DNA from: Rahnella ecdela
Lineage (GTDB): Bacteria > Pseudomonadota > Gammaproteobacteria > Enterobacterales > Enterobacteriaceae
DNA: 64,000 nt
Direction of reading: 5' to 3'
Assembly: GCF_019049625.1 (NCBI RefSeq)
Contig: NZ_JAFMOY010000118.1
Span: forward strand, 1 to 64,000
A program made the translations under genes and the position numbers. Under the pieces are notes generated by a model. The model was not told where the DNA came from and made no database searches. It was given only the letters and a program-made list of their open reading frames with translations. Shown one piece after another: positions 52,196-63,963 of this stretch (position 1 is the stretch's first letter; each line of letters starts with the position of its first letter).

Positions 52196-53668
52196 TTACT
52201 GGTTCAGCAGTTGCTGCGCGGTTTTCTCAACCAGCGCCAGCAGGATTTTCACATCTTCCAGCGTCACCGTCGGGTTCAGCAGAGTCAGTTTCAGGCAGGT
52301 CACGCCGTTATGCTCGGTCACACCGACGTTCGCACGACCGGATTCAAGCAGCGCATCGCCGATTTTCTGGTTCAGCAACGCGATAGCGGCATCGCTGCTG
52401 CCTGCCAGTTGCTCAGGACGATAACGGAACAGAACGCTCGCCAGCTGTGGCTTCATCACCAGTTCCAGCGCAGCTTCAGAAGTCACATATTGCGCGACTT
52501 CCTGTGCCAGCGTCACACCGTGGTCGATGATCGCGGCATATTGCTTCTGCCCTAACGCTTCAAGCCCCATCCACAGTTTCAGTGCATCAAAACGACGGGT
52601 GGTTTGCAGCGATTTGGACACCAGATTCGGCACACCAGCAGCTTCGTCGAACTCTGAGTTCAGATAAGCCGCCTGATAGCGCATCAGCTCGTAATGGCGC
52701 TCTTCTTTAAGCAGGAACGCGCCGCAGCTGATGGTCTGGAAGAACTGTTTGTGGAAGTCGAGCGTGATGGAATCCACTAACTCGATGCCGTCCAGATAGT
52801 CGCGGTATTTTTCAGACAGCAATAATGCACCGCCCCACGCCGCATCCACATGAACCCAAATCTGATGCTCAGCGGCCAGTTCAGCAATGGCTCGCAGCGG
52901 GTCGATAGCACCGGCATCGGTGGTACCGGCGGTGGCAACGATCGCCAGAATCTGATCACCATTCGCCTGAGCCTGTGCGACTTTCTCGCGCAGATCGTTG
53001 AGATCCATACACGCGAACTCGTCGGTTTTCACCAGCGTCACACACTGATAGCCCAGACCGAGCAATGCCATGTTCTTCTGCACGGAGAAGTGCGCGTTTT
53101 CAGAACATAACACTTTAATTTTACGCAGATTACCGACCAGGCCATCCTGCTGAATGGAATGCCCCTGACTGGCAAAGAAGGCATCACGCGCCAGCATCAG
53201 GCCCATCAGATTGCTCTGGGTACCGCCGCTGGTGAACACGCCCGCGTCGCCAGCCTGATAGCCCACCTGAGTACGCAACCATTCGATCAGCTTCATCTCA
53301 ATGATGGTCGCTGACGGGCTTTGATCCCAGGAGTCCATGCTCTGGTTAGTGGCGTTGATCAGCACTTCCGCGGCCTGGCTGACGACCAGACTCGGGCAAT
53401 GCAGATGCGCGACACATTGCGGGTGATGAACAGAAAGGCTGTCTTTTAAAAAGTATTCAATGGCGCGTTCAATCGCGGCCTGGTTACCCAGGCCGTTAGG
53501 ATTGAAGTCCAGTTTGATACGTTCACGCAGCTCAGCAACCGTTTTGCCCTGATACATCTCAGGTTGTTTCAGCCACTGCACAACCGCTTCAGTGCTTTGC
53601 GCAATGGCTTGCTGATAGGCTTCAGTGCTTTGCGCTGAACCTGCCAGAATCGGGTTTAACTCGGACAT
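52196..53668 (-). CDS. ddc: L-2,4-diaminobutyrate decarboxylase
   Basis: 490 residues, PLP group II decarboxylase. HVDAAWGGALLLSEKYRDYLDGIELVDSITLDFHKQFFQ holds the PLP-binding Asp and the Schiff-base Lys (in DFHKQ). VFTSGGTQSNLMGL and VLCSENAHFSVQK are the substrate and cofactor loops. It turns L-2,4-diaminobutyrate to 1,3-diaminopropane. Placed 18 bases after dat, which makes its substrate. The pair occurs in enterics and Acinetobacter; the product supports polyamine-like and siderophore functions. Confidence 0.95.
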   Translation of the reverse strand: MSELNPILAGSAQSTEAYQQAIAQSTEAVVQWLKQPEMYQGKTVAELRERIKLDFNPNGLGNQAAIERAIEYFLKDSLSVHHPQCVAHLHCPSLVVSQAAEVLINATNQSMDSWDQSPSATIIEMKLIEWLRTQVGYQAGDAGVFTSGGTQSNLMGLMLARDAFFASQGHSIQQDGLVGNLRKIKVLCSENAHFSVQKNMALLGLGYQCVTLVKTDEFACMDLNDLREKVAQAQANGDQILAIVATAGTTDAGAIDPLRAIAELAAEHQIWVHVDAAWGGALLLSEKYRDYLDGIELVDSITLDFHKQFFQTISCGAFLLKEERHYELMRYQAAYLNSEFDEAAGVPNLVSKSLQTTRRFDALKLWMGLEALGQKQYAAIIDHGVTLAQEVAQYVTSEAALELVMKPQLASVLFRYRPEQLAGSSDAAIALLNQKIGDALLESGRANVGVTEHNGVTCLKLTLLNPTVTLEDVKILLALVEKTAQQLLNQ

Positions 53669-53686
53669 CAGAATCTCTTACTCCGC

Positions 53687-55072
53687 TCAGACAGGCTTGA
53701 CGCCAGCCGCTAACAGCGCCTGCTCAAACTTATCGAGGAAAATACCCAGCTCATCGTTGGTGATCAGCAGGGAAGGCAACAGGCGAAGAACGCAACCATT
53801 ACGGCCACCGCGTTCAAGGATCAGGCCCGCTTCGAAGCATTTTTTCTGCAACAGGGCAGAAAGCTCGCCGTCAGCCGGGTAGCAACCCATGTGATCCTGC
53901 GCTTCGTTTGGCTTCACGATTTCGATACCGATCATCAGACCCAGACCGCGCACGTGACCTATTACCGGATAACGTTTCTGCATGTCAGCCAGTTTGCCTT
54001 TCAGCCACTCGCCCTGTGCAGCCACTTTTTCGGCAATTTTTTCTTCTTTGAGGATTTTCAGCGTGGTCAGGCCGGTGGCCATCGCCAGCTGGTTGCCGCG
54101 GAAAGTCCCGGTGTGGTGACCCGGAGCCCAGGCGTCGAACTGTTTTTTGATACCCAGCACAGCCAGTGGCAGACCACCGCCGACAGCTTTAGACATCACG
54201 ATGATGTCCGGCTCAATGCCTGCGTGTTCGAAGGCGAACTGTTTGCCGGTACGGCAGAAGCCCGCCTGAACTTCGTCGAGGATCAGCAGAATGCCGTGTT
54301 CCTGAGTCACTTTACGGATGCGCTGCAACCATTCAGCCGGAGCCGGGTTCACGCCGCCTTCGCCCTGAACGGCTTCCAGAATCACAGCCGCAGGTTTGCG
54401 AACGCCGCTTTCCACGTCGTTGATCAGGTTTTCAAAGTAGTAGGTTAATGCTTTAACGCCAGCGTCACCGCCAATGCCCAGCGGGCAACGGTACTGGTGC
54501 GGGTATGGCATAAACTGGACTTCCGGCATCATGCCGTTAACCGCTTCTTTCGGAGACAGGTTACCGGTCACTGCCAGCGTGGCGTGAGTCATACCGTGGT
54601 AGCCACCCGAGAAGCTGATGATACCGGTACGGCCAGTGACTTTTTTCGCCAGTTTCATTGCGGCTTCAACCGCATCAGCACCCGACGGGCCGGTGAACTG
54701 CAGGCAATATTCTTTGCCCTGTTGTGGCAATAAAGAAAGCAGATATTCGGAGAACTGATCTTTCAACGGTGTTGTCAGATCCAGTGTATGTAACGGCAAG
54801 CCGCTGGTAATGACATTTTGGATGCTTTGCAGCACGTCAGGATGATTATGTCCCAGAGCCAGCGTACCCGCACCTGCCAGGCAATCAAGATATTGATTAT
54901 TCTCAACATCAGTGATCCACACGCCGTTGGCTTTCGCTATTGCCAGAGGCAATTTACGAGGATAGCTCCGAACATTCGATTCAAATTCAGCTTGTCTCGC
55001 CAAATAGGTTTCATTGTTTCCGTTTAATGAATTCGCACCTAAACTGTCAATACGGACTTTATCCGTCATCAT
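53687..55072 (-). CDS. dat: Diaminobutyrate-2-oxoglutarate transaminase
   Basis: 461 residues, class III PLP aminotransferase. Landmarks are [70 protein letters not shown] and the Schiff-base Lys in [14 protein letters not shown]. It moves an amino group from glutamate to aspartate 4-semialdehyde to give L-2,4-diaminobutyrate. First gene of dat-ddc. An AGGAGAGAT site precedes the ATG. The long, structured leader region upstream suggests RNA-level control. Confidence 0.95.
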   Translation of the reverse strand: MMTDKVRIDSLGANSLNGNNETYLARQAEFESNVRSYPRKLPLAIAKANGVWITDVENNQYLDCLAGAGTLALGHNHPDVLQSIQNVITSGLPLHTLDLTTPLKDQFSEYLLSLLPQQGKEYCLQFTGPSGADAVEAAMKLAKKVTGRTGIISFSGGYHGMTHATLAVTGNLSPKEAVNGMMPEVQFMPYPHQYRCPLGIGGDAGVKALTYYFENLINDVESGVRKPAAVILEAVQGEGGVNPAPAEWLQRIRKVTQEHGILLILDEVQAGFCRTGKQFAFEHAGIEPDIIVMSKAVGGGLPLAVLGIKKQFDAWAPGHHTGTFRGNQLAMATGLTTLKILKEEKIAEKVAAQGEWLKGKLADMQKRYPVIGHVRGLGLMIGIEIVKPNEAQDHMGCYPADGELSALLQKKCFEAGLILERGGRNGCVLRLLPSLLITNDELGIFLDKFEQALLAAGVKPV

Positions 55073-56921
<1,849 letters not shown>

Positions 56922-56931
56922 ACGGATACAA

Positions 56932-56956
56932 AAAAGGGTCCTTTCGGACCCTTTTC
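56932..56956 (+). terminator. Intrinsic terminator, shared by convergent genes
   Basis: AAAAGGGTCC and GGACCCTTTT around TTTC. The T-run on the plus strand and A-run on the left make it usable from both sides, for the reductase and the beta-lactamase gene. Confidence 0.9.
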
Positions 56957-56976
56957 TTCGCCTGACTAAGCGTCAA

Positions 56977-57864
56977 TCAATAACCCTGTGTCACAATTTT
57001 CGCCGCACTGGCGAGCACATCACGACGGGATTTTGCATCCTGCTGAGGCTGGGTGAAATAGGTCACCAGCACCAGCGGCGCTTTGTTTTCCGGCCAGATC
57101 ACCGCGATATCATTAGTGGTGCCGTAATCGCCGCTGCCGGTTTTATCACCGACAACCCACGTCACTGGTAATCCTGCGCGGATACTCATCGCACCGGTGG
57201 TATTCCCCTTCATCCATTCCACCAGTTGCGCGCGCTGCGGTTCAGCCAGCGCAGAGCCCAGCGTGGCGTGTTGCAGGCTCAGCGCCATCGCACGCGGCGT
57301 GCTGGTATCACGGTCATCGCCGGGGATGGCGGTATTCAGCGTCGGTTCGGTGCGATCCAGACGGAAAGTTTTGTCACCCAGCGTGCGCGCATAATCGGTG
57401 ACTTTCTGTGGTCCGCCAAGGTGCTCGATGAGCTTGTTCATCGCGGCATTATCGCTGTACTGCAAGGCCGCCGCTGCCAGTTCACCCATCGTCATGCCAT
57501 CATTGAGATGCTTTTCAGTGATAGGGTTGTAATTCACCAGATCCGATTTTTTCAGTTCGACATGCTGAGTGAGCAGATCCTTCTTCACTTCGCTCTCTTT
57601 CAGAATTGCCGACGCTGCCATGAACTTACTGGTGCTGCACATCGCAAATCGTTCATCGGCACGATAAGCGATTTGCGAGTTGTCCGCCGTATCAATCAGC
57701 ATCACGCCGAGACGTCCGCCGCTCTCTTTTTCCAACGCCGTCAGTTGTTGCTGAATGGAAGTCATTTTCGTGGCAGTTTGCGCCCATGACGCCGCGCTGA
57801 ATGCAAGCATTGGCACCACAGCCGCCGCCATCAGCAGCGTTTTACGCAGGGTATTTTTCATCAT
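56977..57864 (-). CDS. Class A beta-lactamase, RAHN type
   Basis: 295 residues. Signal peptide [28 protein letters not shown]. Class A motifs: catalytic Ser77 and Lys80 in MCSTSKF (Ambler 70 and 73), SDN in YSDNAAMN, the omega-loop Glu in RTEPTLN, and [12 protein letters not shown], with Ser at Ambler 237 as in CTX-M and FONA enzymes. This resembles the chromosomal RAHN enzymes of Rahnella aquatilis, which confer an extended-spectrum-like pattern at low level. ATG 57864 follows AAGGAG by nine bases; a -10-like GATAAT lies about 30 bases upstream. No ampR-type regulator is adjacent. Confidence 0.92.
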   Translation of the reverse strand: MMKNTLRKTLLMAAAVVPMLAFSAASWAQTATKMTSIQQQLTALEKESGGRLGVMLIDTADNSQIAYRADERFAMCSTSKFMAASAILKESEVKKDLLTQHVELKKSDLVNYNPITEKHLNDGMTMGELAAAALQYSDNAAMNKLIEHLGGPQKVTDYARTLGDKTFRLDRTEPTLNTAIPGDDRDTSTPRAMALSLQHATLGSALAEPQRAQLVEWMKGNTTGAMSIRAGLPVTWVVGDKTGSGDYGTTNDIAVIWPENKAPLVLVTYFTQPQQDAKSRRDVLASAAKIVTQGY

Positions 57865-57921
57865 CAAAGCCTTCTCCTTTTTATTGGCGCAGGGATTATC
57901 GCAAAAAATGATGAAAAACAT

Positions 57922-57951
57922 AAAAAAACCCGACAAAAGATGCCGGGTTTT
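57922..57951 (-). terminator. Terminator of the chemotaxis receptor gene
   Basis: On the minus strand AAAACCCGGC.. and ..GTCGGGTTTT form a stem followed by T. It separates the receptor gene from the beta-lactamase gene downstream. Confidence 0.8.
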
Positions 57952-57989
57952 GAGAAATGAATCAGACAATGTCAGCGATCATCAGAGGT

Positions 57990-59657
57990 TCAGAACGTTT
58001 CCCATGAGCCTTCGTCAATTTTGCCTGGCAGCGATATCTGGCGGTTCGGCAATGCCGGAGCCTTAGCCTGTGCCGCCTGACGAACTGCCGCCGTAGCAGA
58101 ACCGGCGCTGACTTTAAAGATGCTGATGGCCTGCGACAAACGCTCCGCCTGCTCATTAAGCGAATACGCCGCCGACGAGGCTTCCTGCACTAACGCGGCG
58201 TTCTGCTGCGTCACTTCGTCCATCTGCGTGATGGCCTTATTAATTTCTTCAATGCCGGTGCTCTGCTCGTTACTGGCGATAGCGATTTCGCCCACAATGT
58301 CGGTCACATTCTTCACGCTGGACACCACTTCCGCCATCGTCGAACCGGCTTTCGCGACCAGTTGCGTGCCGTTGTCTACTTTTGCCACCGAATCGTCGAT
58401 CAACACCTTAATCTCTTTCGCCGCACTCGCTGATCGTTGCGCCAGGTTACGCACTTCAGAAGCCACCACCGCAAACCCGCGCCCCTGCTCACCGGCACGC
58501 GCGGCTTCTACCGCAGCGTTCAGCGCCAGAATGTTGGTCTGGAACGCGATGCCGTCAATCACGGCAATGATGTCGACAATTTTGCGGGAAGAGGCATTGA
58601 TACCTTCCATCGTGTTGACCACTTCACCCACCACTTCGCCGCCCTGCACTGCCACGCGGGAGGCCTGCGCCGCCAGCTGATTGGCCTGACGCGCGTTATC
58701 GGCATTCTGCTTAACCGTCGCCGTCATCTGCTCCATCGCAGACGCGGTTTCTTCCAGAGAACTGGCCTGCTGTTCAGTACGGGAAGACAAATCCAGATTT
58801 CCAGCCGCGATTTCACCCGACGCGCTGTTAATTGCGTTGGTGCCAGCGCGGACTTCGGTCACAATTTTCAGCAGGTTTTCGTTCATGTTTTTCAACCCCT
58901 GCATGAGCTGACCGGTCTCATCGTTTGATGTCACCTGAATTTGCGTGGTCAGATCCCCTGCCGCGACGTTTTCCGCCACTTTTACGGCAATATGCAGCGG
59001 ACGCGTAATGGAGCGTGTGAGGAAATAACCCAGCGCCGCCGCCACCAGAACCGCCAGCGCGGAGAAAATCAGCGTCAGCTGGATCGCGGTATATCCATCT
59101 GCGACGGCTTTCTTCCCTTCAGCCTGCAATTGCTGATCCTGCGAGTTAGCAAACGCTGTCGCCAGATCCAGAAACGCATTTTGCGAGGTCGTCAGTTTAC
59201 GCAACACATATTCCGTCGCGCCGTCCATATCACCGGCGCGGGTCAGCGCAATCAGCTCATTTTTTGCAACATCAAACGTATCCCCCGCGTCCTGCAAAGA
59301 TTTAATCTTTTGCTTGCCTGTTACCGTCGTCTGGATAGCGGCGATTTTATCCATCGCTAAATTAGTCTGTTTAACAGTGTCATCCAGCTGTAAATAACGT
59401 TTTTTATTTTGCTCAGGATTTTTGGTATCGATGACAATACCGCGAAGATATTTAATCTGATCGTTCACCCCATCGCGGACGTCAAACGCCAATCGTACTT
59501 TGACATAACGATCGCTGACTATTTGTTCGATACTGCTGTTAATACTGCTTATTTTTGTCACAGCAGTGACACTGACGATAACCAGCAGCAGTATTATCAG
59601 ACTAAATGCCGCACCCAGACGGGCGCCGACACGCATATTGTTAATCGCTCTAAACAT
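57990..59657 (-). CDS. Methyl-accepting chemotaxis protein
   Basis: 555 residues. TM1 at about 11-31, periplasmic four-helix bundle with TarH-like pattern to about 185, TM2 near 190-212, HAMP, then the signalling domain with hairpin tip [41 protein letters not shown]. It ends in SWETF, a variant of the CheR/CheB-docking pentapeptide NWETF, so it is a high-abundance-type receptor. Start ATG 59657 follows AAGGGAGAAAG. Ligand unknown. Confidence 0.95.
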   Translation of the reverse strand: MFRAINNMRVGARLGAAFSLIILLLVIVSVTAVTKISSINSSIEQIVSDRYVKVRLAFDVRDGVNDQIKYLRGIVIDTKNPEQNKKRYLQLDDTVKQTNLAMDKIAAIQTTVTGKQKIKSLQDAGDTFDVAKNELIALTRAGDMDGATEYVLRKLTTSQNAFLDLATAFANSQDQQLQAEGKKAVADGYTAIQLTLIFSALAVLVAAALGYFLTRSITRPLHIAVKVAENVAAGDLTTQIQVTSNDETGQLMQGLKNMNENLLKIVTEVRAGTNAINSASGEIAAGNLDLSSRTEQQASSLEETASAMEQMTATVKQNADNARQANQLAAQASRVAVQGGEVVGEVVNTMEGINASSRKIVDIIAVIDGIAFQTNILALNAAVEAARAGEQGRGFAVVASEVRNLAQRSASAAKEIKVLIDDSVAKVDNGTQLVAKAGSTMAEVVSSVKNVTDIVGEIAIASNEQSTGIEEINKAITQMDEVTQQNAALVQEASSAAYSLNEQAERLSQAISIFKVSAGSATAAVRQAAQAKAPALPNRQISLPGKIDEGSWETF

Positions 59658-59711
59658 TCTTTCTCCCTTATTTCCTGGCCAATAAATAAATACAACACGG
59701 AACAATTCCAA

Positions 59712-60168
59712 ATATTGGTAATTGCATAGCGGAATTACTTTCTTATTTCGGGTGAAGAAACACCACCCTCTTAAAATAAAGTGAAATTATTTATCTCAAA
59801 TTAAATACTGAAATGAGCAAAAAGCATCACAGGATATTTATTGTTCAGAGGGTATATCGGTAAAAATAAGGAGATCTTTAGTAACGGGAGTATTTGGAAA
59901 GTGTAAAGAGGAATGACTGTTTTGCTCCCTCCCCGCCTCACCCTTCACAGGGAGAAGAACGGCAGTAGATCCGGATGGCTGTAATATTTATTTACATCGA
60001 TAAACCCAATGCGTATTATTCTCATTCGTTTTATTAACTATGGCTATTTCGTCCTTTCCAGCCCTTGTTCCGGGGGATCCTGGCGGGATTTGCTCATGCT
60101 GATAAAGCCGTATTCATACAAAAATGCAGTGGCTAAAAAATAATAAAACAACCGTGCGGAGAGTATTT
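59712..60168. other. Intergenic stretch before fhuE
   Basis: AT-rich, with a CCCTTCACAGGG dyad near 59941-59952 and the Fur-like site listed separately. No gene is supported. Confidence 0.5.
60008..60026. promoter_or_regulatory. Candidate Fur box before fhuE
   Basis: AATGCGTATTATTCTCATT (reverse reading AATGAGAATAATACGCATT) is a moderate match to the 19-bp Fur consensus, and lies about 140 bases upstream of the receptor start. Iron control of fhuE by Fur is established in E. coli. Confidence 0.5.
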
Positions 60169-62391
60169 ATGTCATCTTTTACAGGGAATTACGTCGTCAG
60201 ATGCGTTAAGGGAAACCATAAAAATAATTCAGGAAAGAAACTTTCACTTTCCGTCATCGCCCTGCTGGTTTCCTCTTCACTGCATAATGCGTATGCAGCA
60301 GAAGCCAGCGCAAAAAACACCGCGGAAGACACCGTGGTCGTGACCGGGCAGAACGACACCAGCGCGGCTGATACCGCAGCCACTGATTACAGTGTGCCGG
60401 TGACCACCGCCGGCACCAAAATGGCGCTGACTACGCGCGATATCCCGCAGTCCGTCAGTATTATCAGCAAACAACGCATGCAGGATCAGCAGCTGCAATC
60501 GCTGGGTGATGTGCTGCGAAATACCACCGGTATCCAGGAAAGTGTCTCTGACCTTGACCGCCGTACCTACTACGCGCGCGGTTTCCTGATCGACAACTAT
60601 ATGGTTGATGGCATCCCGACGACTTTTGATCCACGCTGGGACATCGGCGATTCCCAGTCCGACACCGCCATTTATGATCGTATTGAAGTCGTCCGCGGCG
60701 CGACCGGCCTGATGACCGGTCCGGGTAATCCGTCGGCTTCCGTCAATCAGGTGCGTAAACACGCCGACAGCAAAGAGTTTACCGGCAACGTTTCTGCCAG
60801 TTACGGCAGCTGGAACAAACAACGCTATGTGGCAGATTTATCCACCCCGCTGAATGAATCCGGCAGCGTCCGTGGGCGTCTGGTAACCGGTTATCAGGAT
60901 AAAAACAGCTACGTCGAACGCTACGGCGCGACCAAGAAATTCGTCTACGCCACTGTCGATGCAGACCTGACCGACTCCACCCTGCTTTCTGCCGGATACG
61001 AATTCCAGCAAACCAATACCGACAGCCCGACCTGGGGCGGCATGCCGCGCTGGTATCTGGACGGCAGCAAAACAGACTATCGACGTGGCTTTAACTCTGC
61101 ACCGGACTGGGCGTACAGTGATAAAGAAACCACCAAGCTGTTCACCACCCTCAAACAGTCCTTCGATAACGGCTGGCAGGCAACCCTGAACGGCACCCAT
61201 ACCGAATCCCACATCGATTCTAAGATGATGTATATCGACGGGACTTTCGATAAAACCACCGGCGTCGGTGAATCCGCCTATGCCGGATATCCGGTCGTCG
61301 CAGGGACCGGCTATAACACCGGCAAGCGTAAAGTCGATGGCGTCGATGCCTTTGCCAGCGGCCCGTATCAGCTTTTTGGCCGTCAGCATGAGCTGATGAC
61401 CGGCGTGAGCTATTCCAGACAGCAGAACACCTATTACAGTTCGTTCGCCAATATCTCCACCGAAGAGCTGGGTAACTTCAATGATTTCAACGGACAGTTC
61501 CCTGAAACCGACTGGAACCCGCGTTCTCTGGCCGAAGAAGACACTATCCGTCAAAAATCTGCCTATGTGGCGACACGTCTTTCACTGGCAGATCCGCTGC
61601 ATCTGATCGTTGGCGCGCGTTACACCAACTGGAACTCGCACACGCTGACTGATCAGATCGAGAAGAACAACATCACACCGTATGCCGGTCTGGTGTTTGA
61701 CATCAACGACACCTGGTCGACCTACGCGAGCTACACCTCGGTGTTCCAGCCGCAAACTTACCGTGATATCAACGGCGGATATCTTTCCCCGGTCATCGGT
61801 AAAAACTACGAAGCCGGGGTCAAATCTGACTGGTTTAACAGTCGCCTGACCGCTTCCGTTTCAATCTTCCGCGCGGAACTGGACAACGTCGCGCAGAGTA
61901 CTGGCCGTACGATCCCGGGATCGACCGATACCGCCTATGAAGGGAAAAACGGCACCGTCAGCCGCGGTGTAGAATTTGAAGTGAACGGTGCCCTGACCGA
62001 TAACTGGCAGATGACGTTCGGCGGCACCCGCTACATTGCAGAAGATGAAAACGGTGATGCGGTGAACCCGCAGCTGCCGCGCACGCAGCTGAAACTGTTC
62101 TCCAGTTACCGTCTGTCGACGTTGCAGGACCTGACCGTCGGAGGTGGCGTGAACTGGCAAACCCACGTGTGGCAGGACGTCCCTGGCCCGAGCGGCAACG
62201 GCACCCGTTACGCGGAACAAGGCAGCTACGCGCTGGTCAATCTGTTCAGCCGTTATCAGGTGACGAAACAGCTGGCCGTGCAGGCCAACGTCAACAACCT
62301 GTTCGACAAGGAATACGACACCAGCGTGAATCAATATGTGGTTTACGGCGAACCGAGAAATGTGTCGGTGACGGCGAGCTATAGTTTCTGA
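60169..62391 (+). CDS. fhuE: TonB-dependent receptor FhuE (coprogen/rhodotorulate)
   Basis: 740 residues. An extended signal peptide (about 40 residues, core LSLSVIALLVSSSLHNAYA) is followed by the TonB box region DTVVVTGQ, a plug domain (RDIPQSVSIISKQRM to the VRGATGLMTGPGNPSASVNQVRKHA loop) and a 22-strand barrel ending in Phe. Agreement with E. coli FhuE runs the full length (for instance YYARGFLIDNYMVDGIPT, SPTWGGMPRW, DSKMMYIDG). It takes up ferric hydroxamate siderophores. ATG 60169 follows GGAGAG. Single gene; the permease is elsewhere. Confidence 0.95.
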   Translation: MSSFTGNYVVRCVKGNHKNNSGKKLSLSVIALLVSSSLHNAYAAEASAKNTAEDTVVVTGQNDTSAADTAATDYSVPVTTAGTKMALTTRDIPQSVSIISKQRMQDQQLQSLGDVLRNTTGIQESVSDLDRRTYYARGFLIDNYMVDGIPTTFDPRWDIGDSQSDTAIYDRIEVVRGATGLMTGPGNPSASVNQVRKHADSKEFTGNVSASYGSWNKQRYVADLSTPLNESGSVRGRLVTGYQDKNSYVERYGATKKFVYATVDADLTDSTLLSAGYEFQQTNTDSPTWGGMPRWYLDGSKTDYRRGFNSAPDWAYSDKETTKLFTTLKQSFDNGWQATLNGTHTESHIDSKMMYIDGTFDKTTGVGESAYAGYPVVAGTGYNTGKRKVDGVDAFASGPYQLFGRQHELMTGVSYSRQQNTYYSSFANISTEELGNFNDFNGQFPETDWNPRSLAEEDTIRQKSAYVATRLSLADPLHLIVGARYTNWNSHTLTDQIEKNNITPYAGLVFDINDTWSTYASYTSVFQPQTYRDINGGYLSPVIGKNYEAGVKSDWFNSRLTASVSIFRAELDNVAQSTGRTIPGSTDTAYEGKNGTVSRGVEFEVNGALTDNWQMTFGGTRYIAEDENGDAVNPQLPRTQLKLFSSYRLSTLQDLTVGGGVNWQTHVWQDVPGPSGNGTRYAEQGSYALVNLFSRYQVTKQLAVQANVNNLFDKEYDTSVNQYVVYGEPRNVSVTASYSF

Positions 62392-62441
62392 TTTGCTGAG
62401 GCCGCAGCAAAAATTCAAAAGCAGAATGTTGTTTCTTTGCT

Positions 62442-62463
62442 CCTCCCCCTGCGAAGGGGGAGG
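62442..62463. repeat. Palindromic repeat after fhuE
   Basis: CCTCCCCCT and AGGGGGAGG around GCGA form a perfect 9-bp hairpin. It is of the type seen as dispersed palindromes in enteric genomes and may double as a terminator, although no T-run follows. Confidence 0.6.
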
Positions 62464-62625
62464 GACCTGACTGAGATTTGCCTGACCAGCAGACAAAAGA
62501 TCAAAGCCGTATTTTTCTTGCACTTCCACATGAAAACAAGTCAGTCAAATTAGATAACATCCACCAAACAAACCATTACATATTCCGCATACATTTTCGT
62601 GCTTTTATAAAGTACCATTAACATC

Positions 62626-63663
62626 ATGAACACCATCCCCAATCCCCCTGTCTTTGACGGTCATAACGACCTGTTACTTCGCCTGTGGCTGCACGACGCA
62701 GCAGATCCTGCTGCTCTGTTCCTTGATGGCGCGCTGGACGGACATCTTGATCTCCGGCGTTGTCGGCTGGGCGGCTTCGCTGGCGGCTTATTTGCGGTTT
62801 TCGTACCACCCGCTTCGTATATGCCGCAACTCAGGCCAAACTCACCGGCTGAACCGCATGACGCTTTAGCTATCACACAGGCGCAGATTTCACTGCTTGA
62901 ACGCATTGAAATGCAGTCCGCCGGACGGACCAAAATATGCCGTACGGTCGCCGAAATTGAGCATTGTATTGCTCACGGTGTGCTGGCGATGGTGATGCAT
63001 ATTGAGGGGGCTGAAGCGCTGGGCGATGACTTTTCGCGGCTGGAGCTCTGGTATGAAAAAGGGCTGCGCAGCATCGGACCGCTGTGGAATTTACCGAATC
63101 AGTTTGGTACCGGCGTGAAAGGCGATTTTCCGGGCTCACCTGATACCGGTGACGGCCTGACGCCCGCCGGGCTTGGGTTACTGCGTGAATGCAACCGCAG
63201 AAAGATTCTGTTCGATGTCTCGCACATGAACGAAAAAGCTTTCTGGCAGACGGCGAAATTCAGCGATGCGCCGCTGGTCGCCACGCATTCCAATGTCCAT
63301 GCGTTATGCCCGCAGCCGCGCAACCTGACCGATAAGCAGCTGGCGGCGATCGCCGAGAGCGATGGCTTTGTCGGCGTGAATTTCGGCACAGCTTTTTTAC
63401 GTACTAATGGAAAACGAAACGGCGATACGCCAGTCACCGAAATTGTTAAACATCTTGATAACCTTCTTGGTAAACTGGGCGAAGAAAATGTCGGTTTTGG
63501 TTCGGATTTCGACGGCATCAATGTGCCGGATGCCCTCGGCGATGTCGCCGGACTGCCCGTTCTGTTGCAGGCCATGTCTGATGCTGGATACGGCAAGACG
63601 CTGATCGAAAAAATCGCCTATCGCAACTGGCTGAAAGTATTAAAGCAAACGTGGGGTGAATAG
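62626..63663 (+). CDS. Membrane dipeptidase, M19 (renal dipeptidase) family
   Basis: 345 residues. The first zinc site is FDGHNDLLLRLW (His-x-Asp). The bridging Glu is in MHIEGAEAL, the third part in DVSHMNEKAFW and THSNVHAL, and the last Asp in GFGSDFDGI. These peptidases hydrolyse dipeptides, often with low stereospecificity. The gene lies just upstream of pqqA in the same direction. In several enterics a peptidase sits by the pqq genes, and one could help process the PqqA product, but this is inference. Confidence 0.92.
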   Translation: MNTIPNPPVFDGHNDLLLRLWLHDAADPAALFLDGALDGHLDLRRCRLGGFAGGLFAVFVPPASYMPQLRPNSPAEPHDALAITQAQISLLERIEMQSAGRTKICRTVAEIEHCIAHGVLAMVMHIEGAEALGDDFSRLELWYEKGLRSIGPLWNLPNQFGTGVKGDFPGSPDTGDGLTPAGLGLLRECNRRKILFDVSHMNEKAFWQTAKFSDAPLVATHSNVHALCPQPRNLTDKQLAAIAESDGFVGVNFGTAFLRTNGKRNGDTPVTEIVKHLDNLLGKLGEENVGFGSDFDGINVPDALGDVAGLPVLLQAMSDAGYGKTLIEKIAYRNWLKVLKQTWGE

Positions 63664-63776
63664 CTTTTCATCCGGCATTTTGCACTAATCCCTGTGGCTT
63701 ACAGGGCAATATCGGTTTGTGCTCATCGCAACATTTTCTTAGCCAAACCAGCGATATTTGACAATAAGCCGATCAC

Positions 63777-63797
63777 CTGCCGCAATTAAAGCGGCAG
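63777..63797. promoter_or_regulatory. Hairpin upstream of pqqA
   Basis: CTGCCGC (63777-63783) and GCGGCAG (63791-63797) around AATTAAA form a perfect dyad 37 bases before the pqqA start, in its probable leader or promoter. Confidence 0.5.
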
Positions 63798-63833
63798 TGA
63801 ACTTAAAACTGTAATCACCAAGAGGACGTTATT

Positions 63834-63905
63834 ATGTGGACTAAACCTTCTTTCGAAGACCTACGTTTAGGCTTAGAAGTGACTCTGTACATTTCTAACC
63901 GCTAA
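63834..63905 (+). CDS. pqqA: PQQ precursor peptide PqqA
   Basis: 23 residues, [20 protein letters not shown] then SNR. Glu15 and Tyr19 in the EVTLY motif are the residues joined by PqqE to build pyrroloquinoline quinone, the cofactor of periplasmic glucose dehydrogenase. AGAGGA lies seven bases upstream. Normal length for the family. It opens the pqq operon, whose next gene starts 58 bases later. Confidence 0.97.
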   Translation: MWTKPSFEDLRLGLEVTLYISNR

Positions 63906-63911
63906 GCCCTT

Positions 63912-63935
63912 ATGCCCACGGTTCGCTGTGGGCAT
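63912..63935 (+). terminator. Attenuator-like hairpin between pqqA and pqqB
   Basis: ATGCCCAC and GTGGGCAT around GGTTCGCT, followed by a T/C-rich stretch. It probably lets pqqA be made in excess of the downstream enzymes. Confidence 0.75.
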
Positions 63936-63963
63936 CTTTCCTTCCCTTTCCCCTGGTTCTCAC

